From Xiphias gladius (taxonomy: Eukaryota > Chordata > Actinopteri > Istiophoriformes > Xiphiidae), in contig NC_053420.1 in assembly GCF_016859285.1 (NCBI RefSeq), positions 25,356,045-25,420,044 on the forward strand: a stretch of DNA of 64,000 nt, read 5' to 3'. The translations under genes and the position numbers were made by a program. Shown piece after piece: positions 9,463 to 23,900 of this stretch. The notes beneath the pieces are model-generated. The model made no database searches, had not been told where the DNA came from, and saw only the letters and a list, made by a program, of their open reading frames with translations. Every line of letters starts with the position of its first letter. Positions within the stretch are counted from its first letter, which is position 1.

Positions 9463-11952
9463 CTGCAAGATAGACAAAACAAGGAATTTTTGAAAATACT
9501 TGCATGTCAACTAACAGATAAAATTTCACAAAAAAGCTAAAGCAAAAGGTTTGATCGAGGTATGAATATTTCTGACATATGCAATAAAGACACAAAGATA
9601 CCAGCTGAAATGAGAGCTTCTAAAAATTTCCCACAATAAATACAGAAAGTACACATAGCACATAAGGTTTATTAAATATAAAGCAACAGTTCTTTCAGCT
9701 CGAAGATTATACTTTTGTACGACAAATGACAATGATAGTAAGCTTGTCTACATTTTAGCAGTAAGTCAGTAGTCATTAGACTTGTTTCTGAATTAAATTA
9801 ATTTTTATTAAATTATAATTATAAACATTTGTTAACAGCAGGCCTGTGTTGGCTATTGAAATGATTTGTAGATGTTCTGCCAGATATAACCAAGATTCAA
9901 ACCGAATCGAATAAAATCACTCTGTATCATCCACTGACTGCACCCATAAATTGGCAAAACAAGACTGCAATAAAGACTGGAACAGATTGTAAACTATAAT
10001 ATTTTTCTGGTTGACCCAGAGTCAGGTGTATAGATCAATTCCTACTGAAATTTGATTTGGGATTATTACCAGCCTGTTCACAGGAACAAATGGCAAATTC
10101 AAAATGTGTTATTCCATTTTTCTAAAGTCATTCAATCAATAAAGAAAAAACCTCACAATCTAATATTCGTTTCTGAGGCACACTATGCAGGAGTAGATCT
10201 ACTAATGTTTGAGCCCCTCTGAGATGGACATCCTTTTACTTACCACAGCTGCAATTGCCATGTGGTACTGTTGAGAGTGTTCTGATCAAGTGCTAATTCT
10301 TCATTTAGGAGCACATGTTTAAAAACATTGGTGTATTCAAGCGGTGCAGCATGTTACCATATGAGCAGCAGCATAGTATAAAGTGACTGTTACCTCAGCA
10401 ATTTATTGATTACACATGTATTTGATTCTGTTTATATCGAGCCAAGTCTTAAGAAACAACAGGCTGAGACTGGACTCAAATGGCACCAACCTGCGATGCA
10501 AAATTCCTTTATTAGAAATGTGTGATACAAATTCATATACACAGCAGAGAGCACAGCAGCTGTTACATGTACAGAGGTGTTTTCCAGGGGAAAATCAACA
10601 AAGAGTGTGAGTGCCCCCTACAGTACAAACCCATGAATCAAAAAAGCTCTCACTTCAACCAGAGTTAAAAACAAAGATGACACAAAATATACTCACCACA
10701 TGTAGGACGACAAAGAAACAAGACAAATGAACATGAAAACATTTATATGAATATTATTACATTCATAGGTATATTTGCATATCCCTGCAACTGCTTACCT
10801 GGCCCATCAAACGGTAATAGTTTGGAGGGTAAAGGGTCCTTTGAGCCCAGTGGGATGAGATAGAGGTCTTTGATGCGGCGGTTGTTGTTAGCCATCACAC
10901 CAAATCGTCTCCTGCTGCTAAAGTAAGAGAAGAGAGAGACATATGCCACTTCCTCTTCCTCTGTGGCTGGGTGGAAACGGATCAGACACAGCTCCTGTGA
11001 GCATAGGTTTAAAAGAGAGCAAAAAACAGTAAGTAAGTAATGGAAGGCCTTTATAATTAAAATGTTGAACAAAATTCTTCATGCTAATCTTTGCGCAAAC
11101 AAACCTTAGAGAGCGAGGTTTTCAGCTTCCCAACATAGTCCCACACTGTGTTTGGAGATATCCGTCCTCCAATATGAATGGTGTCTGGCAAATCCTGCAT
11201 AATGTTGACAGAACTATGAATGATGCTATCGCTTTTGTGTATGCCCAAGAGTTTTTCATTCATCAATAATGTTTGATATGATTACTCCTATAATTAGCAA
11301 AAATAACTAACCTCCTTCAAGTGTTCAAAGGATCCTGAGACCAGGTAAGCCTTGGTCACAAACTTAGCCACCGTCTGCATGTTGATAAATCCTTTCCAAA
11401 TCTTCTCTTGACCATGGAGGAAGATTGCTGTTTCACCCTCAGGAGGAGGCTCAGATGTACTGTAAAACCAAAACCATGTTCCTTTTAGAGAAAAGTCAAA
11501 AGCCAAATTCAAGCCTGTACACAGGGTTTTTCTTAAAGAAGAGAATAATGACGCTGCCCCATCATACTCTACTGTAGCAACACTAATGTTTAAAAAAGAT
11601 TTTTACATTAATATTCTGAAATTTCATCACAGCGTAAAAAAAAATTGCCACTACACAAATATAAAGCACCTTGTTTTAGCTGATTTGGAGACAGCCACTG
11701 AAGATGGCGAAGCTGGGGGCATCGGGAGTGGTGCCTTGGGTCCAACCTCCACTGGAGCACTAACAGGAGCATGGAGTGGTTCTGGTTGGTTGTTGCTGGG
11801 CTTTTCTGGAGCAGTGTAGGTGACAGTCACACCGGAGCTGTGCCTGGCCATGCGTGGGTCTCTGCGGGTGATGGTGACAGAGGAAACAGTTGGGGCAACA
11901 GGTGCGGGGGCCTGGGGTGGAGGTACCAGCATGCTAAGGTCCTCCTGGTAAA

Positions 11953-11984
<32 letters not shown>

Positions 11985-14900
11985 GATTCAGGACCATCCA
12001 TGTTTGACTGGTACGATAGAGGGACCGGGTGCTGGTAGGCTAAGGGGTCTTGGTGCTGGTAGGCTGTGGGGACCTGCGGTTGGCCCGCAGGAGAGACATC
12101 CCCTGACCTGGACGAGTGCAGCTCTTGTCTGGGTGGTTTAGTTTCAGGCTTCTTGGTCAGTTTGGCTTTCTTAGCTGCTGGCTCATCTTCTGTCTTCTGA
12201 CCTAGTGGACAAGATTAAAAAAAAAAAAAAAAACACTAATAAAGTTATCTGTTGTATAACAAATTAAGTCTAAATCAATGGATGAATGTTACTCTGTCAC
12301 TTCATGTCAGCCTCAGATTTACCTGTGCATATTTTACAGTTGAGGTCAAACAGATGAGTCCTGTGTTCTGCAGTGGTGTCTTTGAGCATGCTACTGAAAA
12401 TTTCTGGCATGTTGCTGCCACTGCTCCCCTCAACAGTAGAGGAGTGAGCTGAAACTGAAGGAGTGGAGAACGGCTCTTCTTGGTCCTAAAGACAGAAAAG
12501 AGGATCTTTGTCAAATATGAGATGAACTGGAACAGATGATAATCACTCACATAACAACCCTAATTATGATTACTATGATGTGCACCATTGTATTTTGTGC
12601 AAAGTAGATGCAAGTAGGTTTAGTGCCAATCAGTGATTAAGAAAGATAAAGTTTCAGAAAGAAAGAAATTGCATTGAAGAACGGGACAGTTGGCAAGATA
12701 ACCAACCTGTGATATCTTGCCTACTGTCTTTATTTAGCTAGATTTCACAGTTTGTGCACAAAGACCCCAATGTAAAGGTGAAAAGAAAAGTGTTTAAGCT
12801 AGAGAAGAAGAGCTTGCCACCACTTACTGCAGCAGAAGCCATGCGAGATGAAGTGGTGGCAGAGATACATACATCTGGATCAGATGTTGGTGGAGCATCC
12901 TCCATGTCCATGCTATGAGAGCTAGAGTCATGCCTGTTACCCAGTCTGGACTGCCCTGAATGGGCTCTTGTACTGGGAGACTGGGTCTACAGGAGACAAC
13001 CATACAATATGTTGCAATTTTATGCATTCTGTTGAACAGTCAGTTTATTTAAATAAAACAAACTGAAACCACGTTTATGACTTTTGCTTGCTATTTAATT
13101 TAAAGGAAGTTAACCTTTACCTCAGGAGTGTCAGGCTTCCTCCACTCAGATATTTCTTTGGAAAGCAACTCTTCAGCACTTAGTCTCACCAATCTGAAGG
13201 GACTAACCTCACCACCCACCACCCTGTAGAACAGGCCCTGAGACAAACATTCCAACAGTTATTTAACATCTCAACATGAGTGAAATCAAGTTTAATCAGA
13301 AAAGCTACAGGCATCATAATACATGAAATGTACACAAAACTCTAATAAACATAAAAACTAGATTTGTACTCCATTGTAAATACAGACTGCACGCATGTCT
13401 ATGTTGACTCACTTTGTTTTTAGGATCTTTCAGGTTGAACATGAGGGACCTATATTTGTTCTTGTACTTGCTGTCAGTGCTTAGGCAGAGGTTGAACATT
13501 TCCTTCTCAATGGCAACTGCCAGCCTTCCCACCTCACTCTCCGTCATTTTCAGATCATCACTGTCGCTCACCCTGATGGCAAGGAATACAACAAAATTGG
13601 TGCTTGAATGTGTTTAGGCAGGGGTTTACTCTAAGTATTTTAGAAACAATAAGATGTATCCTGAACAGTGGTGGGACACTCACCTCTTATACAGGATGTC
13701 TGTGAGCGAGCGGCGGATGTTCTGTCTCATCTGGTTGTTGGGCGGAGGCGGCATGGGGGACACAGGAGGTGCTGAAGCAGCTGGGTGTGAGAGCCTGGAG
13801 GACGATGAGTGGCTGGAGGGAGCTGAAGAAACTGGAGCTGATGGGACTCTAGAGGATGAGGATGAATGACTGTGGGATAGAGCGTCCTTTTGTTGTGGCT
13901 GCTTCTTAGGAATAGTGAAGTTAGACTTGGTGACTCTCAGTGCTCCCGTGACATGGATCGGACCTGGAGGGAAGGGAGAAGGGGCATGGGTGGGCGTCGG
14001 GCCGGGTTTCTTGGACTTTGCTGCAGTTTTACTTAGGGGTGTCACATGTTTCTTGGATGCCTTTGAGCTGGTAGCTTGAAGGGAAGGCTTCTTGCCCTTC
14101 GAGGAAACCTTGGTTGGTTTAGTGGTCGGGGATTTCTTGTTTGCTTTGACTGGTGTTGCAGATGCTGGAGAAGGTTTCTCGGGAGTAAGGGCTGGTTCCT
14201 TCCCTTTCTGTTCCTTCTCACTGTGCTTCTCTTCTTTTGGAGGGGCTGAAAATGAAGAGCAAGACCCAACATTTTAAAATATGCCATCATTTAAAATACC
14301 AGCAGTGATGTAGTGTGCCAGCAGTTTACTTACACTACAGATAATCACTTTGCATGTATAATTCAGACACGACTGAAAAAGCTCCATATTATTTTGAGCC
14401 GATAATTATTAATTTCACAGCTGATGAAAACAATTCAAATCACATAAGTTGAAACAAAACAGTAAAATTTATAATGAAACCCCCCTTCAGTTGATCCAAA
14501 AATAAATGACATTCACAGTTACTTCCTTTGCATGCAAAGAACGCATTGCAGTCAACATTCTGAAATAAACACAAAGTTGACAACTGGGCAGATAAATAGT
14601 CCCTCTTTATTTTTTAGCATGGGCAGCAGATACACTGTGCTGTTTATGCAGGTCCATTTGTGAAAAAAAGTATTTTCTTCCCAAAAATTACTTGGTGATG
14701 AACTTCAAAAAGTGTACTTGAATGCCTTCTCATAAGCCAGCTTGATTCTCAGTCCTCAGGGATCCATGCAGGGGAGAGGAAACTACTGTACTGGATCTTG
14801 TGCAAACTCTTACTGTAAACTCTTACTATCAGAAGTTACTAAGAAAAGACTACAACTACAAGATTCACTCAGTCTAATGTGAGAGACCAGCAGCATCGAC

Positions 14901-17900
14901 CAGTTGGCTAACATGTAGTTTACCCCTCATGTGTCTGTCTACTAAAGCACAAATTGTCTAGAACACTGCTTGCAGAGAATGAGTCACAATAAATATCAAA
15001 TATAATTTGGGAATAATAAAGTTGATGTTAACCTACTCACCCTAAAACTACAAATCTAAAAATTTATTCATATCACAAGCTCAGCTACAAACACTATCTC
15101 CGGCTGATAGAGAGATGAACTTTGACAAAAAGCAACTAGACCCAAGTCTTGTTAATGGTTCTGTCATTTGAACAAATTATGCAAGTACACATGAATACAT
15201 TTAACCATCAACATTCACATAAAATCTGTAATGAAAAGTAATATATCAGCCAATTTGCACCAAGACTAATATGGCAATACACTTACTAGTTGTCAAATCT
15301 CTCTTCAAACTGTCATCTGCACATGCTAGTGCTTCATCTGTCATGTCCATGTTGCATGTTATAGCTGCAACAGTTCAGGCCCTAACCCCACTTGAACACA
15401 CAAAACTATATACACACTAAAATGTATAAACCACAATAATTTTTTTCAGAGCAACAGTACTGAGACCCAAAGCAACCAAAGTCAACCACTTTCTGAGGCT
15501 CATAGGTTGTCACACCAATCAAATTATCACTCAGCAGAATATTGATCCTGAATGAGCAAATCAGTGGGCCATCATTTCCGCAACAACAGTCAGCGGTAAT
15601 ACTGGTGTCCTGACTTGACAGGATGGATTTACATTACATTTCCCTGCATTACCCTATCAATCAATTTCCTAATATTGTCTTCTATGACCCCTTATAAAGA
15701 GAGGTGAAAGAAACTGAAAATGTCCACATTTCACTGCAATAAACGTTCCAATCAATATATATTTCATCAGGTGCAAAATGTGTGTGAAAAACTCTGAAGA
15801 TGGGTCTCCCTCTTCTGAATCTGAGTCTTCAGCCCTGGTCTTCAGCTTCCATCTTCTGCTGTGGCCTTCCTGAACTCCACTGTACTATCTCCAGGTGGTC
15901 TGGTCTCTCACTGCACCGTGGATAGAGGGGTCTGGCAGAGGTCGTTTCATCATCTGGGGGCTCTTGAGGGTCACGTCTCCATAGTGTGTGTAGATTAATC
16001 AGTTGTATATGCTTTTCTAAGATGAACTGGTCAGGATATCCTACAGCAAGCCAACACTGCTCACATAATCAATCGAGGCATCCAAAAATCTGTTATATAA
16101 CCTTTTATTTTAAAGCCAGTTTCCCACGAGAAAGGATGCATCATATTCAGTATGAATCAAAAACTTTGCAAAAAGTCAGTTTCTTACCCACAAAATTAAG
16201 GGTAGAAAAAAAAACACAAGGTTGTGTTTAACAGCTGATATTATCGGCTCAATATGAGCTGTCAGCATCATTGGTCCATATTAACATTGGGGAATTCTGA
16301 AACACCTACCTGCTGGAGAAAAGGAGGGAGGGACCTTTTTTTGGGACCAATAGCTGAGGTGATGAACCCAGGAAGTGGAGTCGTACAGGCAAATAAAGCA
16401 GGTAATTTGTATTCACACTCCAATCACACACACAAGCACTATTCCATTCATCACATCCATACGCGTCCTCATAAAGCATCAGTCTGCTGACAGCTATGAG
16501 TTTGAAACTATTGTCCTACTTTTACCTGTACTACATGTTCCTTTACAGGTTTTCATCTACAGTCCTGCATTTTAACTATGACGTATTCAAAAGGGGTACT
16601 CAAAAAGTTGAGGGACTCACAAGAGTCATATTAAAAAAGGAAAGGTCAAAAATCGATGCAGCAGAGGCCAAGGTATCCTGACTTTTAGTCCATAGTATGG
16701 GTCAAGATCCAAAAATGCTGGATCCTACAATTCCCATAGTACATAAGCGTCATTTGTTAGACCCTCTGTGCTTGGTAAATGCCTACACCTTGCAAATTAC
16801 TGCCTCTAGTTTGTACCACAGGCTTTCTGTTAAGAATTGAAATTCTCCAAGCCAAAGCTGACATAACTCTGATGATTACATGAGGGTTAGTTTTTCTGAC
16901 TTGACAAAGCTCATCCGGAGCCACAGAACACACTGTACAACTGTTTTCACAGGCTGACTAGTACTCCACTTTGACTAATAGAATGATTTTGATGTGTGCA
17001 ATCTACGGAGTGCCCCTTTCAAAATAGATGTGTTTTGGATTATTGAATACTTACCCAAAGCCACAAACGACTTACCTTTTCCACAGCTGCCAATATTTCA
17101 TTGAGTAACAAAACCTTTACATTGATTAAACTCACAACACCTTGCAAAGCAGTCAAAAGTGTAGTGTACAGATGAGTTCATGTTCTTCCCCCAAATGTAC
17201 GGATGATTTCTAAATTATGTTAGCATAACAGGAACCACATTTATAATGGAAAAACAACAATGTGGTTTCAATAACAGCCCAAGACCTTCAAAGAGATACA
17301 TACACTTTTTGTTTAACACTGTTGGTGATATGGGTGTAGTCTTTTCTGGTGTTACTGCAATGTAATTATGGTCGCTGGACCAGGATGCAGTGGCCGGCGG
17401 GGGCGGGTGTTCCTCAGCATGCTCATCTTCGTCATCCTCATCTGGATCAGGACTGTGGTCTTCCTCGCTGTCTGACTCCTCCCGGGTCTTCTTCTGCATC
17501 TTCTTCACACCAGCAGTACTCCTCTGGATGGGTGGAAGAAACACATATTCAGGCCTTTTAGTAAGAGCACTCAGTGATCATGGTTTAATTAACATAACAG
17601 TCAAAATATAGAAATGTTGGACTTGAGCTATGTTGGCTTTTAAGGGTAGATTCCCTCTATGAGGAACTAGTAAATGGCAGGAAAGTCTGCCCTTGGAAAA
17701 CAAAATCATTGACTCGTACGGACTTAGGACAACATGGAGCAGGCAGACCAATCTACTGCACAGAATGCGCATAGTACAACTAATGGCAAGTAAATTAATG
17801 GCATTTCTGCGTACCCCAGGCCCAAGACTGGCATCCTCTTACATTGCTCTGCATGTAGCATCTAAACTTCTGTAAACTTGCACATACATCTATGAAAAAT

Positions 17901-20900
17901 GTACACTGTGTTCTAAATTATTCTTGGCAGATACATATTACTGGTCTGGGCTAGTGAGCCAAAAAGTTAATTTCAGACACTTCCTTCAGGACCGTACACT
18001 ACAAAGCAATTTCAACATTGTCAGGCTTTCTTCAAGTAGCAGTTCTTCAAGTTTAAACCATATGATGATTGTTTCCCAGAACACACGTGTTACTTGAAAT
18101 GATGAAAGGTCACAATTCATTCAGGTCACTCTCTTAAGTGTACATCATTGTTTTCTCACTCCCCCATCCCTTGAAAGTTCAAGCTCACAGTCCGCTGGAG
18201 TTTTCAGAGTAATGAGACAACGGGATTTTTTTTAATCCAGCTATAAAAGGACATAGAAGAGGTAAGGTCTGCAAAAAAAAAGCCAATAACTTCTAAAAGC
18301 AACATAAGAAGAGAAGAGTATTTAATACAAGACTAAGACTGTTGACTCTTGTGGGGAATTTCTGTTGTTCTATGGGCAAAATTACTTTAATATTAGGCAA
18401 ATAAGAGATATAGAATGTGAGCACAAAAGTAAACTATACATAATAGTAAAAACTGTTCATGCAAGAATATTGTGCAGTTATTATAAAGGCTGCTCTATAC
18501 TATTGATATTTTCAAGCCTATAGCTCAGTGTTTTTCCCCACTGTACTGTCTAATAACTGTAAACATAAAAACGAATGATACCGGACATTAGAAATGCAGA
18601 TAGTGTGACTGCATAAAAAAGTTTAAAATGCATAAAGACATTTTGTAACTAAACTTGTGTGAAGATTAATTATTAAAAGCCATATTCATTTAGATATTTC
18701 TGTCATTAGATAAAACTGGCTTATCACAATCCTTAAGGTGCAATGGGAAATTTTTCACTTACACAACCCATGGCACTCCATCTATAAAAACATTTTCCCT
18801 TCATAAAGTCACCACATATTCACTACCAGTAGCCTTATTGGGCTAAACAGACTTTTTTAAATAACTGATATAATAAATTAGCTTGCAAAGCTTAGTAATT
18901 GTGGGTGTTTAAACACATTGCTCCACACTTTTAAATATTTGGTAGTTTAATCTGCGTGAAGTGCTTTTGTCTGCATCATGATGCAGTGGGAATGATGACT
19001 CCATTGTGCCAGTGATCTGACTGGTCAACAGCCAAAAGCCTTTTACTCATCTTGATTCAAACCATTGAAATCTGAAATTGATGGGCTCCCAAGCTGGTTA
19101 ACAATGTAGCATGGATTACTTGGGGCACTGGGGCTACATAGGAGCCAGTTTTGTATTACAAAACAGCCGAATTTAAGTTACAGACTCACTAAATTTGCTT
19201 CTTTAAACAGGTAATTCAACATCAAAATATTCTAACACTAGAAAGCAGCACCTGTCAGTTACCATTTGTTAATTTTCTCTGCTTCCAAGTAGTTTTTTTT
19301 TTTTTTAAAGACATAACAGCATTTTGCTTTACTCTGAACCATTTCAATGTGGTCAAAATTTGAATTCTTGTAACATTATTAAATTGCAGACGGTACAACA
19401 ACAGCAAAGGAACTTGACACTGCCAAGACCAAACTTTAAAATTGGACTTATATTTTTTTTTTTTTCAAATCCTGTAATAACTGTATGACTGTAATAACAC
19501 CATGTGTATGTAACAATCATGACCTAAAATGTAATGACTGTTGCACAAACGAGTGCTTTCTCTAATGCTAATCAACAGTGAAACAAAGTTTTCATCCAAG
19601 TCACACAAGTGCAGCTATGTATGCAAAGTATATATAAAAACCTGTAAATTATTATGGTTTGATTCAAGTCATTCAGAGACAGGATAGTAAAGTACAGTCA
19701 CACCACACTCGAGTATTCGACGTGACTACTGCTAAGCCAAGCTAATAATAAACCAAACAGTCAGCAAATAATAAAATGCACTTCAGGAAATTATTCCTCA
19801 AATGTGGTCAAGAGATGAGATCAAAAGTCTAATATCTAAATGATTACGACACAGATTGTTTGTTACACAAAATTTCTAAGAATGTGCTCTCCGTTGCTGT
19901 TATTATAACATACAAGAATGTTACCTCAGCTACCCTGTCCAACTTTTCCTCATTAGGTGAAAAGCATGAACATTCCTGCTTTAAAGACAGGCAAAGGCCA
20001 TTAATTTCAGGTGGTCCAAGTTACCTTTGTCGTAGACTTGGTTTTCTGAGCCTTGGCCTTGTCCTTCTGCTTGGGCTCTTTGACATCAGTGATGGACTTC
20101 ATGGCTGCAGCGGCGTGTCTCAGGATACAGTCGTTTCCACAGTACACGGAATCTGGCTGGGCGTTATTCTCACAGCCGGGCCCAATACATTTGGGAAGTG
20201 AAGACTCCTCCTCAGCCTTCTGCCCGGTCTGCTCCTCTGGCACCTCCGCTGCTGGCGTTGTTTTCACCTCCACGTTTGACGCCACTTTCTGCTCTGTGTC
20301 TGGTAGCTGTTTCTGCTCTGCTGTGGGTGCTACCCTCTTCTCCACCACTGGTGTAGCCTTCTGCTCTGCCTTATGTTCGGCTATCTGCTGTATTGCCTGC
20401 TCAAGTTCAGAACACAATAAAATAAACAGCTAATGATGCGTAATGCATAGCCTCGTCACAATATCAGAATTCTGAATATTCATTTTATTGATAGCAACAG
20501 TAATTTGTGAAAACATGTAGAGATGTTTTCCGTTTCAATTTATGGTGGGCTGCTTTATGCTAACACCATGCTTTCAACCATTTGTTTGTCCACATAGAAA
20601 TTTATATGTGATAATGTCAACAACGGAGCAGGTTAGGAGCCCATGACCTCAGTTTTTTGGTCCTAATAAATTCTCAAAAAATAAGAACACAGTAACAGTT
20701 GGGGTATAGAGCAATGTACTCGAAATACAGAATGGGGGATGACTAAATTTAAGCCCTTTAAATTCCATTTCACCACATTCACTGTCAATTTGGTTCAAGT
20801 ATGAACTGTTTATAGCACAAAATATGGAATTAAATCATTCACTGTGGTATCCTATTAATTTAAAAAATTTGATTATCGAGACAACACTTGACATGCATGA

Positions 20901-23900
20901 TGAAGTACTGCACGGCAGAACAATATGTACACCGACTCCGACAATGATTTAATCGCTGAATTAAATTTGACCTCATAAAGACACCGTTATTTAAAGCGTT
21001 TAAGCTGAGATCAGTTGCAAGGACCTACCGGCTGAAAGATCTTTATCTTCTTTTTCCCAGTTGGATTAATAGCTTTCTCTATCCTGCCTTTGATTCCCAG
21101 GTCTTCTGCTCCCTTCTCTTCACTTCCCAGAGATGTGGAGGACGGAGGTCCTGCCACAGCCTGAACAGCTGATGGACTGGTGTCTGCTCCACTCGTGTTA
21201 GCTTTCTCAGCAGTTGCGGCAGAGGTCACAGCAGAAGCAGCAGTCGCAGCAGCACATGTCAGAGGAGCAACATCAGCCTTGGGCTTCCCGACCTCTGTAC
21301 CTGTAGAAAGGATAGATGTGGCGGGCCTGAGCACCTGGTTTTTCTTAGCGGTGCAGTTGGGGCAGATGTAGTCTTCGCCATTTCTCTCCATCAGGCGCCC
21401 ACGGGCCTCAGTGATGCCCACACAGTCTCCATGGAACCACTCCTCGCAGCGGTCACAGCAGATCATGAACCTAGAGAGCACGAGACATTTGTAGTATCAC
21501 TTTTCCAAGGCATAATGCTCAACACAAACTTTCAGAGTTAAGAATGAAAATGACAAAACAGAATTTGAGCAATTGAAGCAAGATGACAAAAAGGAGAAAT
21601 TATACTTAATTAAGAGCAATATAACGCACTTACACATCATAAACAATGACCAACTAATAAGGCAACAATGGATAAAGAATACCTTTTGTTGTGTCTCTGG
21701 CGACAGATGCAGTAAAGGGCATTGGGGTCATATCCTCCATCATCAGACTCAACGGATGATGAAGACGACGATGTTGAAGAGTCATTCTCATCCTCATTGT
21801 CCTCTTGTGTCTGGGGCTTGCGAGTCTTTCCAGCAGCTTGGGTCACTTTGGGCTTAGTTTCCCTCTTGACAGGAGTGGTGCTCTTGTTGGCAGGAGCAGG
21901 AGCTTTAACAGGGATAGCGTTCTTATTGGCTGCCTTCTTTTTATTGACATAGGTTCTTATTGGTCCACGTTTTACCACCGCTCCTACAGGCTTGTCTGCA
22001 CTGTCCTCATCAGTCTCTCTCTCCGTTTCCACTTTTTCATTTTTATCTCCCTGTTCATCTTTCTCCTGAGCATCCTCTTTCTTCTCAGAGTCCAGCTCTG
22101 GCTGAGGCTGTACTGTATCGGTACTCCCCACATCTTCAGGAATGGGATCACTCTTTTCATCTTTTTTCTCCCCATTGTCATCCTGTAACTGGTCTTTCTT
22201 GGCAGCATCTCTGCTGTCCTCCTCATTCTCAGAGCTGCCCTCATCATTGACTGTCGCTCCACCAACTCCTCTGGTCTGTCTGCCACCTTGAGTTTTGCTT
22301 TGAGTCTGCTTCCTTGTGCCACTTCTCGTCCTCCTCTCTGGGGACTCCACCTTGTCCTCTACAGCCTTGGTGTCAGCATTACCATCAAAGCTGGCCTCTG
22401 AGGCGGTCTCTGCATCAGTTGGGGTTTGGGAAGGAGGATCTCCACTTTCCAGACTGGGAGGGGCACTCTTTCTTGACCCTCTTTTGGCAGTCAAGAGGAA
22501 TTCCTCTAGTTTGTCAGTACGCTTAGACTGCCTACCACTACGGCGTACAGGACAGCGGTTTTCAGAGCTGTTGGCTGCTGCCTCCACGGGCATTTCTCTC
22601 TTTGCGACAGTGGACCGACGGAAACCCCAAGTCTTTTTTACCTCACTGTTGGCCTTGGAAGATTTGTCTGGCTCCTCTAGTGTCTCTTTGGCCACATTCT
22701 CGCTTTCAGTTTGAAACGGTTCCTTGTGCTCACTATCCCTTTCTCCAACACCTGCAGACAGACAATCAAAGAAGGCTGTGAGCAAACAAACACAGCATGC
22801 GATCACCAAGTGCACATAACAATACTGCCAACAAAGTATTGATTCTTTTGTGATAAAGCATACATCTAAATCAAAACGAATTTGGAAATGGTTACTTGAC
22901 TCAGGATTTGACCATTACTTACCCTACAGTTTCACCCAAATTTAAAATCACTCAAAGGTCATAGAACCTGACACCACTATTGTGCCCAGTATTACTACAA
23001 CATTCCTACAACATTCCCACCCCTTACTTGTGGAAAAAAAAGAAGCTCATTCAAGGTACCTTGAGAGCAGCTATCCATACGGTCCTGGCTCTGCTCTGGC
23101 TCAGGAGCTAGAGAGAGCTCAGGGCTCGCATTCTCCTCCATAGATGATGGAGTCAATCACTACTTTCAAACTGAATGTCTACAGTTAAGAGAAGAGCACA
23201 AGAGACCAGCTATGAATCACTCGTTTCAGTTCATTATATGACAAATACTGAGGGTTGCCATGTTTTCATTCATTAGCCAGGGCTGGGATTGCTCCACGTG
23301 TTTCTATTATATTCTTGCTCCAAAATAGTGTTACAAATATAACACTAAAAGTTTATTTGCACCATACACTAAAAGTTCAACCAATCTTTTCGTAGTAGCT
23401 CTATTGAGGGTATGCAATGACGTCACTTTTTCCAATATCACCACAATCACTGAGCAGCTCAACAACCGTGTTATAGCTGCCTTGAATAGGGAGAGACACA
23501 ATACCGAGAGGAACAAAAACAAAAATCTTGAACACACAAAAGGCCATAAGTATCAACAAAAACTCGGAAACAAGTCCTCCTCAGTAAGTGATGTGTGACA
23601 TTGAAAAGTGGCCAGAATGTGAGGTTCCTGACACAAAGACTGTACATACGTGTGTACATGCGTGTGTCAAAAACAAGGAGTACAATGAGCCTGAGGGCAT
23701 GTATAGATGCCTGGTCCTGCTTTACCATACTTAATATTTATCAGCCTAATCAAAATTCCAAGGACTTTAAGGGACATTCTTGTTATCTAATGAGAGGTTT
23801 GTAAAGATAATTAAAAATTATTACATTTCTAAATAAAAATATAATAAAGCTGTGTACTTGGTTTTTAAACATTACACAGCCCTTTAGAAAGTGTCACATC

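Noticed and set aside
21722..22714. + strand frames of 76-132 codons
   Set aside because: Shadows of dido1 exon 4, which has a conserved protein, splice sites and matching phase.
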